From: Mycogone perniciosa
Lineage: Eukaryota > Ascomycota > Sordariomycetes > Hypocreales > Hypocreaceae
Direction of reading: 5' to 3'
NCBI GenBank assembly: GCA_025331125.1
Contig: JAOALB010000067.1
Coordinates: 62,001-126,000, forward strand
DNA length: 64,000 nucleotides
Shown here: positions 53,971-64,000 of the stretch, one piece after another
Layout of the letters: the number at the start of each line of letters is the position of its first letter
Position numbering within the stretch: position 1 is the first letter of the stretch
Program-made: the position numbers and the translations under genes
The notes under the pieces: model-generated
What the model was told of the DNA's origin: nothing
Seen by the model: only the letters and a program-made list of their open reading frames with translations
The model's database searches: none

Positions 53971-56900
53971 ATTATAGAAAACCAAGCATTATTCTACAAT
54001 CACTTCTACAATTTAGCCGCATATATACCTGATATTCTATAGCTTTTCAGCTATTAGATTAGTTACAATTTAAGTGTTTATCTATTATTAACCCAATTAA
54101 ACTCTTAGTCGTTTCCTTATTACTGCATTATATACAGCTTCCTAGAAGCTGTATATAAATAAGGTTTAGTATAACCTTATTACTTTAATAGGTTATAAGC
54201 CCGGGAGAGTTTTCCTTAGGTCTCTATTAATAGATTTTTCTAGTGGTTACAGCATTTCCCTTAATGCTACTATAGCACTTATAGTAGGTTTTTATAGTGC
54301 TTATCCTAATGCTTATCCTAGTGCTTATATAAGCATTATTTTTAAAATTATAGCTATTAGAAGCTATTCCTAGGCTTTTACTGTAAATACTATTGCAGTT
54401 ATAGTAGTACTGCTATTATTTTCACTATTTTTAGTAATTTATATATACTATAAAGTATATTTCCTATTTTAATAGGATATAGGTTTAATAGCAGTATAAG
54501 TCGACCTATTAAAGCTCCTAGTAGCCCTATTTCCTTAATTAAGGATAATAGCTCTCTTTAGCATTAAAGGGATCTATTTATTTAAGTGCAGAATATAAAA
54601 TAAAAGCTTTAAGTATAGAGGGCTTTTACTGAGACAGTTAAGGTACAGTTAAAGGGTTAGAATAATACTATAACTTAATTATTTAATACTTTAGCTAGCC
54701 TAGCTGCTGCTATATTAAGGCTTTAATAATAGACTACTAGTCTAATATAAGTTAATTTTATAGCCTTTATTTCAGTGCCGATATAAGCTTTTACTCTTAT
54801 TCCTATACTGATCCAGGTTTTATTTTTATTTATTCTTTAACCTTAAAATACTATTTCTACTTTAAATAATAGTTTTATTAAAGAGGTATTAAAAAAGGTT
54901 TATAGCTTTCCAGAAAGCTATAAGCTAATAAGCCCTAATAACTTTAATTAATAGAAACAGTCTTTAAGTATTATACTAAAGGCTATAGATTACTATGCTT
55001 TTATAGAAAATCCTATAATTATTAATTCTTTATTTAATTTAAAATAAGCCCTATTACTTATACTAATTAAAGATAGTTTAACAGCTATTCCTACTATATT
55101 TATTACTTAGATTTAAAGCCTAAAAGAAGCATTTTTAGCATTAAAGAGACAATATAGTTACTTTAATACTCTATAAAGAGATTCCCTTTATAGGGAATTT
55201 CACTTATTAAATTATAGTAATTATAAAGGATTTTTAGCTGAATTTAATACTACTTTTAACGGCTTATTAGCTAAGCTAGCTATTTTAAAGGTTAATATTA
55301 ATATACTAGATTAAGTAAATTAATATTTAAATTCCCTAGAAAAGACTTATCTTTAATAGGCTAAAAGAATTAAAGGAACTATTAGATTTAGTAGAGCTAT
55401 TAGGCAATTTACTAAAGGTTTCAATATTCAGTTCCTTGTAGCAGATATATTAAAAGAGACTAGGAATCTATCTTTTACTGTATATAAAGTTAATAAAGCC
55501 TTAGGGCCTTTTAAATCCTTTAATTAAAAGCTAGCTTCTATTTCTAATAAAAGGAAAGGAAATTAAAAAAATTAACAAAACTAGAAGTAAACTATAAAGG
55601 ATACTACTTTTACTAATATATACTATTTAGCTATTAAAGAGTATAGTTTAAAAGAGCTATTAAAAAAGTTTTTTATTAAATCTATTAGCAGTTTAAATAG
55701 TAATTAAAATCTTTTATATGCCTTAAACGCTAAAAAAGGAAAAAAGTCTTTTAATCCTTCTAAGCCTTTTAAATCTTCTAAAAAACCTAAACCCCTTAAA
55801 CTCTCTATTTAAAATAGTTTATTATATAATACTAGATCTATAGTTTATATAGTTAATTCTAAGAAATAGTTTATAGACTATAGACTTAATAATATGGACT
55901 TAAATATTGTCTATACTAGCAGGGGCCCTATTACCTTTAAAGGAATAAGTATAGCCACTTTTATTATCTTTAATAAAATAATAACTATAAAAAGATAAAA
56001 TTGCTAAATACCCTTTATTATTTACAGCTAAATATAAACCTTATAAGTGGTTTAAGGTATTATTAAGCTGGAGAATATATATAGTATAATACTTTTTTTA
56101 TAAAAACTATATAGCCAATAAAGCTATTAAATCCCTTAAAATATAGTTTTTTCCTTACAATTAAAGGATATACTACACTATACAGCTATATAAATAGCTA
56201 TAAAGCTTATAGCTTTATATAGGTTTAAATTCCTGCTATTAGCAAGGAAAAGGCTTAAGAATATATCGCTATTTTAAAAGCAATAGCTTTAAAAAAACAA
56301 CTAACTAGATCTAGTCCTAGGCTTATAAAGAAGAATAATCCTAAGGGAAAGGATCTCTCTAAACTCCCTGAAACCCTAAGCTAAGTAGAGGAAGAGGGGC
56401 CTTATATACCCCTATTGCCTAAAGAAATAGGGGGGAATAAGCCTATAGAGGATACCCTTATAAAGGAAAGGCCCCGTATACCTAGGGAATCCTCTATTAC
56501 TAAAGATCTAGAAGTTATTAAGCTATCTAAACTAAAAGGAGATACTATTATTAATAGTAATTCTAGCTATAAGCTGCTAAATCTAGCCTTTTTATAGTAT
56601 AAAAGACTAGGTTATATTAGTTTAAGTCTATTAAAAAAGACTTTTAAAATAACTACTGGAATTCTTAACTTTAATTCTATTAAAGAGGCTAAATTCTATT
56701 GCCTAGCGTATAATAAGGGAAAAGCTATTAAAAGGCTTAATTTAAAGCTAATTCCTAATCCACTAGCCTCTCTAGATTGTCTAGAAGCTAATACTTTCTC
56801 TATAAAGCTAGTGCTTTATAATAAGGCCCCTATTAGTCTTTTAATTATTAATAGAAAATCAAGATATAGGTAGCTATTCCTTTTAAAAGATTATAATAGA

Positions 56901-59127
56901 CCTACCCTTTTAGCTACTATATAAGGCTTTATAAATAGCCTGAAAACGCAGTATAACCAGTATCTTAAAGAATTTCACTATAATAGCGGAAAGGAAATTA
57001 ATTAGGAACTTTAGACTTAGTTTTTTTCTTTAGGAATTATATATTCCTATAGCAGCCTTTACATTTATAAACAGAATAGTCTAATAGAATGCTTTATTAG
57101 AGTTTTATTAGATAGGCTATAGGCTACTATTATAGCAGCTAACCTGCCGCTATATCTTTAGAATTTTATTACTGCACTTTTTAAATTAATTAACTATACA
57201 GCTATTACTAATAAGGACTTTACCCTTTATTAAGAATTATATAAAGACCTAGACCTTAATAAAGATTATAAACCTGATCTATAAAGATATAGGATTATTA
57301 GCTTTTATTGTAAGGTATTCGTTCTATAAAAATAAAGGGCTAAAGGCTATAAATTAATCCCTAAAACTAAAGCTGGGAGACTACTAGCAGTTTTAAGTAA
57401 TAATACCTACCTTATCTATATTCCAACTAAATATATAGTCTTTAAATTATTAACTATAAAGTTATATAAAGATAAAATTCCTAAGCTTTAAATCCTAAAG
57501 CCTATTATAGGTCAGGATAATAAGGAATTAAAGGGAGAAATAAAGCTAGGTTCTATAGATTAAATAATTCCTAGCTTTTAGGATATTAATCCTTTACTCT
57601 TTAACTTTATTTTAAAAGGAGTACCTACTACTATTCCCTTTATTCTTATACTAGTTATATAAAACTCTGCAGTTATAGAGGATCTTATAGATATAGATAT
57701 ATCCCATTTTCTCTATAATAGCGTTAAAAAGTTAACCTTTCCAGCCGCTGCAGTATAAGACCTATAAACGCTTAAGTAAGTACTTTATAATCCTAATAAG
57801 ATTAAGTGGCTAAGAGCGATTTATAGCGAATTTAACTAGCTAGTCAAACAATATACCTTTGCCTTTATTAAGCGTAATAGTATTTTTAAAGGCAGGAATC
57901 CTATTATTAGTCGATTAGTTTTAAAGATTAAGAAAGACTAGAATAATAGAATAGTAAAATTTAAAGCTAGGCTAGTTGCTAGGGGTTTTTAATAACTAGA
58001 AGGAATAGATTTCAATTAAACGTTCGCCTTAATAGCTGTTCCTTTTACCTGGCGGCTCCTATTAGCCTTGGCTATTATCTATAACTAGGAAATCGAATAA
58101 ATCGACTTTATTAATGCATTCTTTAATGGGATATTTAAAGAAACTATCTTCCTTAACTTTCCTAAAGGGTTTAAAGACTATGCCAGTTAAGCTTCCTTTA
58201 AAACTAAATCTATTCTTAGAAAGCTGGGTTATAACCCTAATATAGATTAGGTTATTTAATTACAGAAAGCTCTTTACAGTCTGAAACAGTCCCTTAAAGA
58301 ATAGCAATAGGCCTTATAAGCCTTAGGAAATAAACTAGGATATAATCCTTTAATTTCTAACTCTACTATTCTCTATAATCTATATAACGGTATTTTTATT
58401 ATTACTTATATAAATAACTATCTTTTTATTAGACTAGATAAAGAAGCTATAGCCCAGCTAAAGCTAGCTTTTAATAAAGTCTATACTATAAAAGATAAAG
58501 GCCCTGCCTCTTTTTTTTTAAGGGTTTAGATAATTAAAGATAGAAAAAGAGGCCTTTTTTAGCTTTCCTAGAAATAGTATATTACTAAAGCTATAAAGTT
58601 TTTTAACCTTTAAAACTTTAAGCCTATTTAATTACCCCTGCAGCCTTTTATTTTAGTTAATAAAACTATAATTAAACTAGATAAAGCTAATACTAAGCTT
58701 TTTTAAGCTATTATTAGTATTATTATCTACTTAATAATTTATACTTAAATAAATACTAGCTTTCTAGTCCAGTAATTAGCTAAACAATTTTAAGGCCTAT
58801 ATAAAGAGCACTTAAATACAGCCTGCAACCTATTATAGTATTTAAATAATACCTAGGATTTAGCTATTTAATATATTAGAAAATCTAATCTTATATTTAA
58901 TAATTATTGCAATAGTGATTTTGCTAGGGATAAAGAATTAAGTAAATTAACTTATAGTTATATTATTATAGTTACTAATAGGCCAATTAGCTGGAAATTA
59001 AAAAGGGGCTTAACTATCTGTCTTTTTATACTAAAAGCAGAGTTTATAGCTTTTATAAAAGCTATTAAGGAGATTTAGTGGCTTATTAGCCTATATAAAG
59101 AGGTAAATCGACTAATTATACAGCTAA
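53971..59127 (+). mobile_element. Copia-type LTR retrotransposon, RIP-mutated, 3' truncated
   Basis: Pol is readable on + despite stops. The integrase gives FFSLGIIYSYSSLYIYKQN (57025-57080) followed by LIECFIRVLLDRL. The reverse transcriptase gives FKARLVARGF (57960), EGIDFN*TFALIAVPFTWRL and IDFINAFFNGIFKETIFLNF (58100). RNase H gives NYCNSDFARDKE (58900) and LKAEFIAFIKAIKEI*WLI (59035). The order INT before RT is that of Ty1/copia. Homology stops inside RNase H at 59127, where unmutated DNA begins, so the 3' end and LTR are missing. The 5' LTR was not delimited. A 60-codon open stretch at 56415 is part of the integrase-RT linker. Confidence 0.8.
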
Positions 59128-60433
59128 TCTCTCTGTGAGGCCTCCTTGACACTTTGCGCGCTTGGAGGAGTCAATCTTGGGAGCTTGTCCCACACAATTC
59201 CCAGTCTTGGAGACATTTGACTCCGGCGTGACGAGAGCTTGGGAAATTGACTATTTGACAGTAGCAAGATCATTAGCCTGTCCAGGTATGCATTGTTAGG
59301 TGTTGGTATCACCAGCCTTCTTCTGTGAGTCGTGGCTTATTTGTGTTAGTGTGCGGACTTGCGCTCCTTGGCAATCCTACTACACCAAGGCCAAGCCTTT
59401 ACCTGTCCCTGATCTCACTAGTAATAGGAGCGCGTATCTCGGTGTTATCCACAAAAATGAAAAATTGCAATGCAAATTAGGAAGTAGAATCGAAGCGTGT
59501 CGAGCAATACAGTCTATATACGAAGTATGTATGGCGTGTGTTGGTGCTTGTTGTTCGAAAGCAGCCTGGTGAGGGGCGGATCCTACGCTCGGTTAGGCCC
59601 AGCCTGACAGATAGCAGAAAAAATGATGAAAGAAAATGAGAAGCTTGTGGTCCAGATGATTTCAATTGGTGAATGAAGTCTCACGATCGAAGCCTTTTGC
59701 TTCTGAATGTGTGGATCGTAATGGCCAACAATGAGCAACGAACCTGGGAGAAAGGCGTCATGTAGAATCGTGAGGAGCTAGGCTACCCTTTTTATCTTAG
59801 CTTTTTATTCTAGAACATTCAGAAGCATCCATAACGGAGTCACCGAATAAGTGGGAATGCTGAGAGCCCAATACTACTCGAATGACGAATGCCGAAATGA
59901 CATGACCAACGCCCGATGGTGAGGCACTTTGGCGCAACAGCCAACTCGGTGGAGCCTACATTCTTACATGCCTATTGACCATGCTGATTGTGAAATTATT
60001 GTCGTCGATATCGTTATTCACCATCACCGTCGGAAGCATCTGGTGACAGAGAAAACACCAGTGTTCTGGCGACAGTCTCCTATCGGAAATTTTCGTTATG
60101 CGCACCCGCCCAACACCAAGCCTTGAAATCGCCTTAAACGTCTTAGTCGCACAATTGCGAATCTTCTCTCTCTCTTGGCCAATCTCATGCCAGTCAAAGA
60201 CTTGGCATCCGCTTAAGGTTGTGCAGCCGACATGTTGGCGTGAGTTTAATTCCAGATGGCGCAAGAGGATCCCTGTTTCACCAAATATGCGCTCCAAGAA
60301 CCATTGGCAAGGGTGCTGGTCGACCATGAGCTTCAACATGAAGAATACATATAAACATACGACCCTGTGTGCAGAATATAGAAGATGATTCAGCTATCCA
60401 GAGAAGCACCTCTCATCACCATTGCCTATTATT
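59128..60433. other. Intergenic, upstream of the permease gene
   Basis: Normal composition, no recognised gene. Frames at 59300-59572 and 59956-60339 have no motif. It presumably contains the permease promoter and 5' UTR; 60170-60420 is rich in TCTCTC and CATC words, typical of fungal leaders. Confidence 0.45.
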
Positions 60434-62220
60434 ATGGCCGACCAAAAGAAAGGTCTGGATCATCCAGACGCCACGAGAGAGGCTGGGCGGGAAGGCTCAG
60501 GCAACACGAGCGGCGATGACCAGCTTGACAGCGGTTCGAGCATCAATGGCCAGACATATGCCTATTCCGAGGACCGCAAAATTGGCATCGTCGGTGCCGT
60601 TTTTCTCATCTTGAACAAGATGATTGGAACAGGAAGTACGTACAGCAGCCAGTCCCTCTCTCCAGCATCCATATTCATGATAATGGCTTACGGTTGCAAC
60701 ATTACAGTCTTCTCGACGCCGTCAGGCGTTTTTGCTGCCACTGGCTCCGTCGGCATCAGCATCATGCTCTGGGTCATTGGCGGCTTTCTCACCTTCTGCG
60801 GCCTGAGTGTCTTCCTGGAATTCGGCCTCGCCATCCCCCGCTCTGGTGGCGAGAAGAACTACCTTGAGCGTGTGTACCGTCGCCCTCGTTATCTAGCCAC
60901 ATGCGTCTTGGCTGCACAGATGATCCTTCTTGGCTTCTCATCCGGTAATGCACTCGCGTTTGGTCGGTATGTTCTCTTCGCTGCGGGGCGAGAATCGCCA
61001 GATGGATGGGAGGCGCGAGGAATTGGTATCGCTGCCGTGACGTTTTCCATTGCCCTGCACAGTCTGTTCCCGAAATGGGGAATTAGGCTCTTCAACGTTC
61101 TCGGAGTCTTCAAAGTCATTATTCTCCTGTTCATTGTCTTCGCGGGCTTTGCTGCCCTGGCGGGCCGCCGCCTTGTGCCCGACCCGCACAACTTTGATAA
61201 CGCGTTCGCCATCGAGGATTACGGAGGTGGATCGGCCTTTGACTACTCAAACGCGCTCCTCAATGTCATCTACAGTTACAAGGGCTGGGAGAATGCCAAC
61301 TACGTCGTCAGCGAGCTCAAGCATCCCAGAAAGACGCTTGCCGTTGCTGCTCCCCTGGCTGTCGGCGGAGTGACGATTCTCTACGTGCTCGCCAACGTGG
61401 CATACTTTGCTGCCATTCCAAAGCCCCAGCTTGCCAAGGCAGAGGTCCTCGTCGCGGGTCTGTTCTTCCGCAATATTTTCGGAAACACTGCCGGAGCACG
61501 AAGCCTGCCCGTTTTTGTTTCACTGAGTAATTTGGGCAATGTCTTGGCTGTGAGCTTTGCGCATGCACGAGTTAACCAAGAGCTTGCCAAGGAGGGATTG
61601 CTTCCTTTCAGCAAGTTCTGGGCATCGAACAAGCCATTCAATGCGCCAGCTGCCTCGGTATGTAGAAGGGTATCTCGAAGTCCTACTTGAAACTGACATG
61701 ATGTGTGCAGCTCTTCATTCACTGGCTTGTGACCGTCATCATCCTCGTCGCCCCTCCTGCAGGTCCGGCATACAACTTCATTATCAACCTGTACGGCCAA
61801 TTATCCCCACAGTGTTGTTTGACCATCTTCGCTAATATTAAGAACAGCTACACGTACCCTGGCGCATGGATCAACGCCTTTGTCACAGCAGGTCTCATAT
61901 ACCTCCAGTATACAAAGTCTGAAAACTGGAGTTCACCATGGCATACTTTCCTCCCAATATCGATAATCTACTGCCTGGCCAACGTCTTCCTTGTTCTGGT
62001 GCCCTTCATCCCTCCAAATGGCGACTGGAATGCCGACGGTTACCCTTACTATTCATTCCCCGTCGTTGGTGTCGGTGTTCTCATTTTGGGTGTTGTTTAC
62101 TGGGCCGTTTGGACAAGGGTCTTGCCTCGCCTTGGTGGATATAGGATCGAGTCGGAACGGATCTTCAACGAGAATGGTGATGAGGTTGTCCATTATCGCA
62201 AAGTGCCGGCTAATAAGTGA
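60434..62220 (+). CDS. High-affinity amino-acid (methionine-type) permease, LAT/Mup1-like
   Basis: This is a plasma-membrane transporter of the APC superfamily. The start is the ATG at 60434 (MADQKKGLDHPD); an in-frame upstream codon at 60422 is not ATG. Three introns restore family sequence: 60636-60707 (GTACGT...TTACAG, giving NKMIGTGIFSTPSGVF), 61658-61710 (GTATGT...GTGCAG, giving APAASLFIHW) and 61791-61847 (GTACGG...AACAG, giving INLYTYPGAW). The N-tail is hydrophilic and Ser/Gly/Asp-rich. Helix 1 carries the substrate-binding GTGIFSTP, and YSYKGWENANYVVSELKHPR is the helix-6/loop region typical of the Mup1 branch. About 12 helices are visible and no damage. Yeast Mup1 takes up methionine; the substrate here is inferred from family. 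Confidence 0.9.
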
Positions 62221-63590
62221 TCAATCGAATGGCTGGGTAGGAGTGCTTGCACGAACCACTGCATGATAATCCACATCTATAATGTCAGAAGGGTATTGTG
62301 CGTTGAGAACCTATGCGCTTTGGAATGCAAATAGTATAGTGCATGCTGGGTGTCTGCAAGAAAGCTAGACATTGTAGATGGAATTAGTTTAATTATACTC
62401 AATTAATATCGATGTCAATCAAAATACATGAGGGCCAAATTGTATGGTACCCAAATCCCCAGCTGCTTATTTCTCGACACCCGAAGATAAAAGGGCTATA
62501 GCTCTCTCATTCTTGACATGATCAAATTTTCTTAGGCTTCGTCACCAATTCGTACATGCGTTCCTTTTTACCTGACACTGAATCTTCAGTGTAAAGCATA
62601 TTCGCTTGGCTCGTTTGATATGTTTCAGGCCCAGGAACAGGAGTCAAAATGCTACTGACCTGTCAAGCTGGAGACAAGAAAACAGGGATTGAAAACCATA
62701 TACAGTGCTATAAATAACTGTGATTGCCACGGATTACACACATTACTATGGATAACTATTATATAGTTAATTTTTAAGATCTTATAATACAATAGAAAAA
62801 GCTTCTAATTCTCTATCAAGAAGTCATGACATCTTCATCTTTATGATGCCTCCTTTTTGTCCCCTGCTTGTATATTTCCTTATATACGATAGTCGGCCAT
62901 AACCATGAGGATGAACATATGTACTTGAATTTTGGTCTAATAAGGTGCTTCTTTGACGCTCTATTACGTGTTTCAGTCTTCTGAAATTGAAATCGTGCTG
63001 TTTGGTAGGTTCATTTGCGCGCGCACGCGTGCGCGCGTGTGTGTAGAGGATTCAATAGGCTATATCGCTCAAAATCGCACATCTCGGTCTATCGGTGACC
63101 AGTCCAATCCCCACCCTCAGTATCGGCATACTTGTTGATATCCTCAAAACAACACGTAATAATATACATGCTCTTTGCGAGACATGTATTACTTATCGTA
63201 GGAGCGGCATTCATGCGCATACAGCCCCGAGTTACAGCTGCAATGATGTCCTTATATTACCAAAGCACAGATCTTGGGGAGTTCTATCAAGTAACAATGT
63301 TTTAATAACTTGTATCCAAAATGTTGAATTCATATGGCACTTAATTGCTCCATGTTATGTGTTCAGGTTGTCTGTTCCCCTATCCTAATTGGTTTCACAT
63401 CCAGCCCTTTACCATAGAAAAGGGAACGAGGTTGGTTCTGTTTCACATGAATAAATAGCTCCCTTGCATTCCCAATTTCCAACCATTCCAAAAACTAGAC
63501 CGACATTATCCGACATAACCTCGAACGAAACCCGAGAGGTGATCAATTTTCGCTGCTATCAAGGCCGAAAGGTCACATCTTACGGTAATA
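62221..63590. other. Intergenic, no gene seen
   Basis: No recognised gene or repeat apart from the alternating purine/pyrimidine tract at 63016-63044. 63400-63540 contains a TATA-like GAATAAATAGCTCC followed by a C/A-rich stretch, which could be the promoter of a gene beyond or lost at the AT boundary near 63590. Confidence 0.4.
63016..63044. repeat. Alternating CG/TG tract with 20-bp palindrome
   Basis: Twenty-nine bases alternate pyrimidine and purine without a break. Inside, 63018-63037 (CGCGCGCACGCGTGCGCGCG) is a perfect palindrome. Such tracts can form Z-DNA or a cruciform. Confidence 0.85.
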
Positions 63591-64000
63591 CTATTATTAG
63601 GAATAGCTATAAAAGCGTTAATTAAACTATATTAACAGAAAGTCGGGTTAGTGCAGTTTACAGCTATATTAACCTAACCTAATATCGCGTTTATTACTTC
63701 CCGATTATTAAAATTCCTTCTTAACCTTAATACCTTATATAATAAAGCAGTAGATTATTTAATTAGATATGTCTTTTACACTTAAACACTTATAATTTAA
63801 GTTAGCAGTATAGATTTTATTAATATATTCCTTTATTTAAGTGACTTTTTATTTACTAATAATATAATTAATTAAAAGACCTTTTAAAGATATATAATAA
63901 AACTATTTAGTGGAATAATGATATAAAGAGTATTAAAATAGGCTACTATTATAATATTAAGTATAGAAGCTAAGCTTTTTATTATTTTAAAGGCAGTTAA
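63590..64000. repeat. AT-rich, RIP-like repeat debris
   Basis: The composition changes abruptly near 63590 to the same AT-rich texture as in the retroelement blocks and continues to the window's end. No frame or family can be read. Confidence 0.55.

Noticed and set aside
60889..61800. Several minus-strand frames of 80-139 codons
   Set aside because: They are shadows of the permease gene in GC-rich codons.
1..64000. CRISPR arrays, operons or bacterial features
   Set aside because: The sequence is clearly fungal (spliceosomal introns, 5S genes, HET, RIP-like blocks); no regular spacer arrays were seen.
1..64000. tRNA genes
   Set aside because: I looked for GGTTCGAATCC-like B boxes with paired arms and found none I could fold with confidence; a covariance-model scan would be needed to exclude them.

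Overview
The window looks like an accessory or subtelomere-like region of a filamentous ascomycete, most likely a member of the Eurotiales (Aspergillus/Penicillium type). The reasons are: short introns (about 46-90 bp) with fungal splice signals; typical fungal families (non-reducing PKS, HET domain, rhodopsin-like integral membrane protein, APH-like kinase, Mup1-like permease); scattered TACGGAGTA palindromes; and long AT-rich blocks in which recognisable retrotransposon proteins are riddled with stops that fit C-to-T change, as left by repeat-induced point mutation (RIP). The genus is inference; no marker gene is present.

Layout. 1-437 is AT-rich repeat debris. 470-3288 is the broken 3' half of a non-reducing polyketide synthase (AT-PT linker, PT, ACP, ACP, TE), followed by an iron-alcohol-dehydrogenase-like remnant. 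3.7-6.3 kb holds palindromic TACGGAGTA sequence, a solo LTR, an unknown gene remnant and a second type of LTR that leads into a 4 kb AT-rich block (6.3-10.3 kb). 10.3-19.6 kb is a graveyard of 5S-rRNA-derived composite repeats, a frameshifted small gene, an intact APH-like kinase gene, a HET-domain relic, a degraded unknown gene, another solo LTR and a short ORF. 20.1-21.7 kb is a multi-intron rhodopsin-like membrane protein gene that looks intact. 22.7-26.5 kb is mobile-element debris: a solo LTR with a perfect 5-bp target duplication, a foldback repeat, a miniature LTR element and a mutated LTR. 27.1-29.9 kb has two secreted or presumed secreted proteins of unknown role. 30.8-31.4 kb has a small tandem 5S rRNA cluster. 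32.1-32.9 kb is an alpha/beta hydrolase gene broken by one stop. 33.6 kb is a fourth solo LTR. 35.2-36.2 kb is a membrane protein gene whose tail runs into a Tad-like LINE. 36.2-59.1 kb is a nest of RIP-mutated retroelements: a LINE on +, 2 kb duplicated units, a gypsy element on - and a copia element on +. 59.1-63.6 kb returns to normal composition, with an intact three-intron amino-acid permease gene. The last 400 bp are AT-rich again.

Only a handful of genes appear functional: the APH-like kinase, the rhodopsin-like protein, the two secreted proteins, the Mup1-like permease and perhaps one to three 5S genes. They do not form an evident pathway. The window reads as a place where mobile elements accumulate and genes decay. 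The most unusual structures are the recurring 5S half-gene fusion repeats (three loci), the miniature LTR element that carries a zinc-finger ORF, and an alpha/beta hydrolase with Cys in the nucleophile position. All calls come from reading the sequence by eye; no database search was possible.
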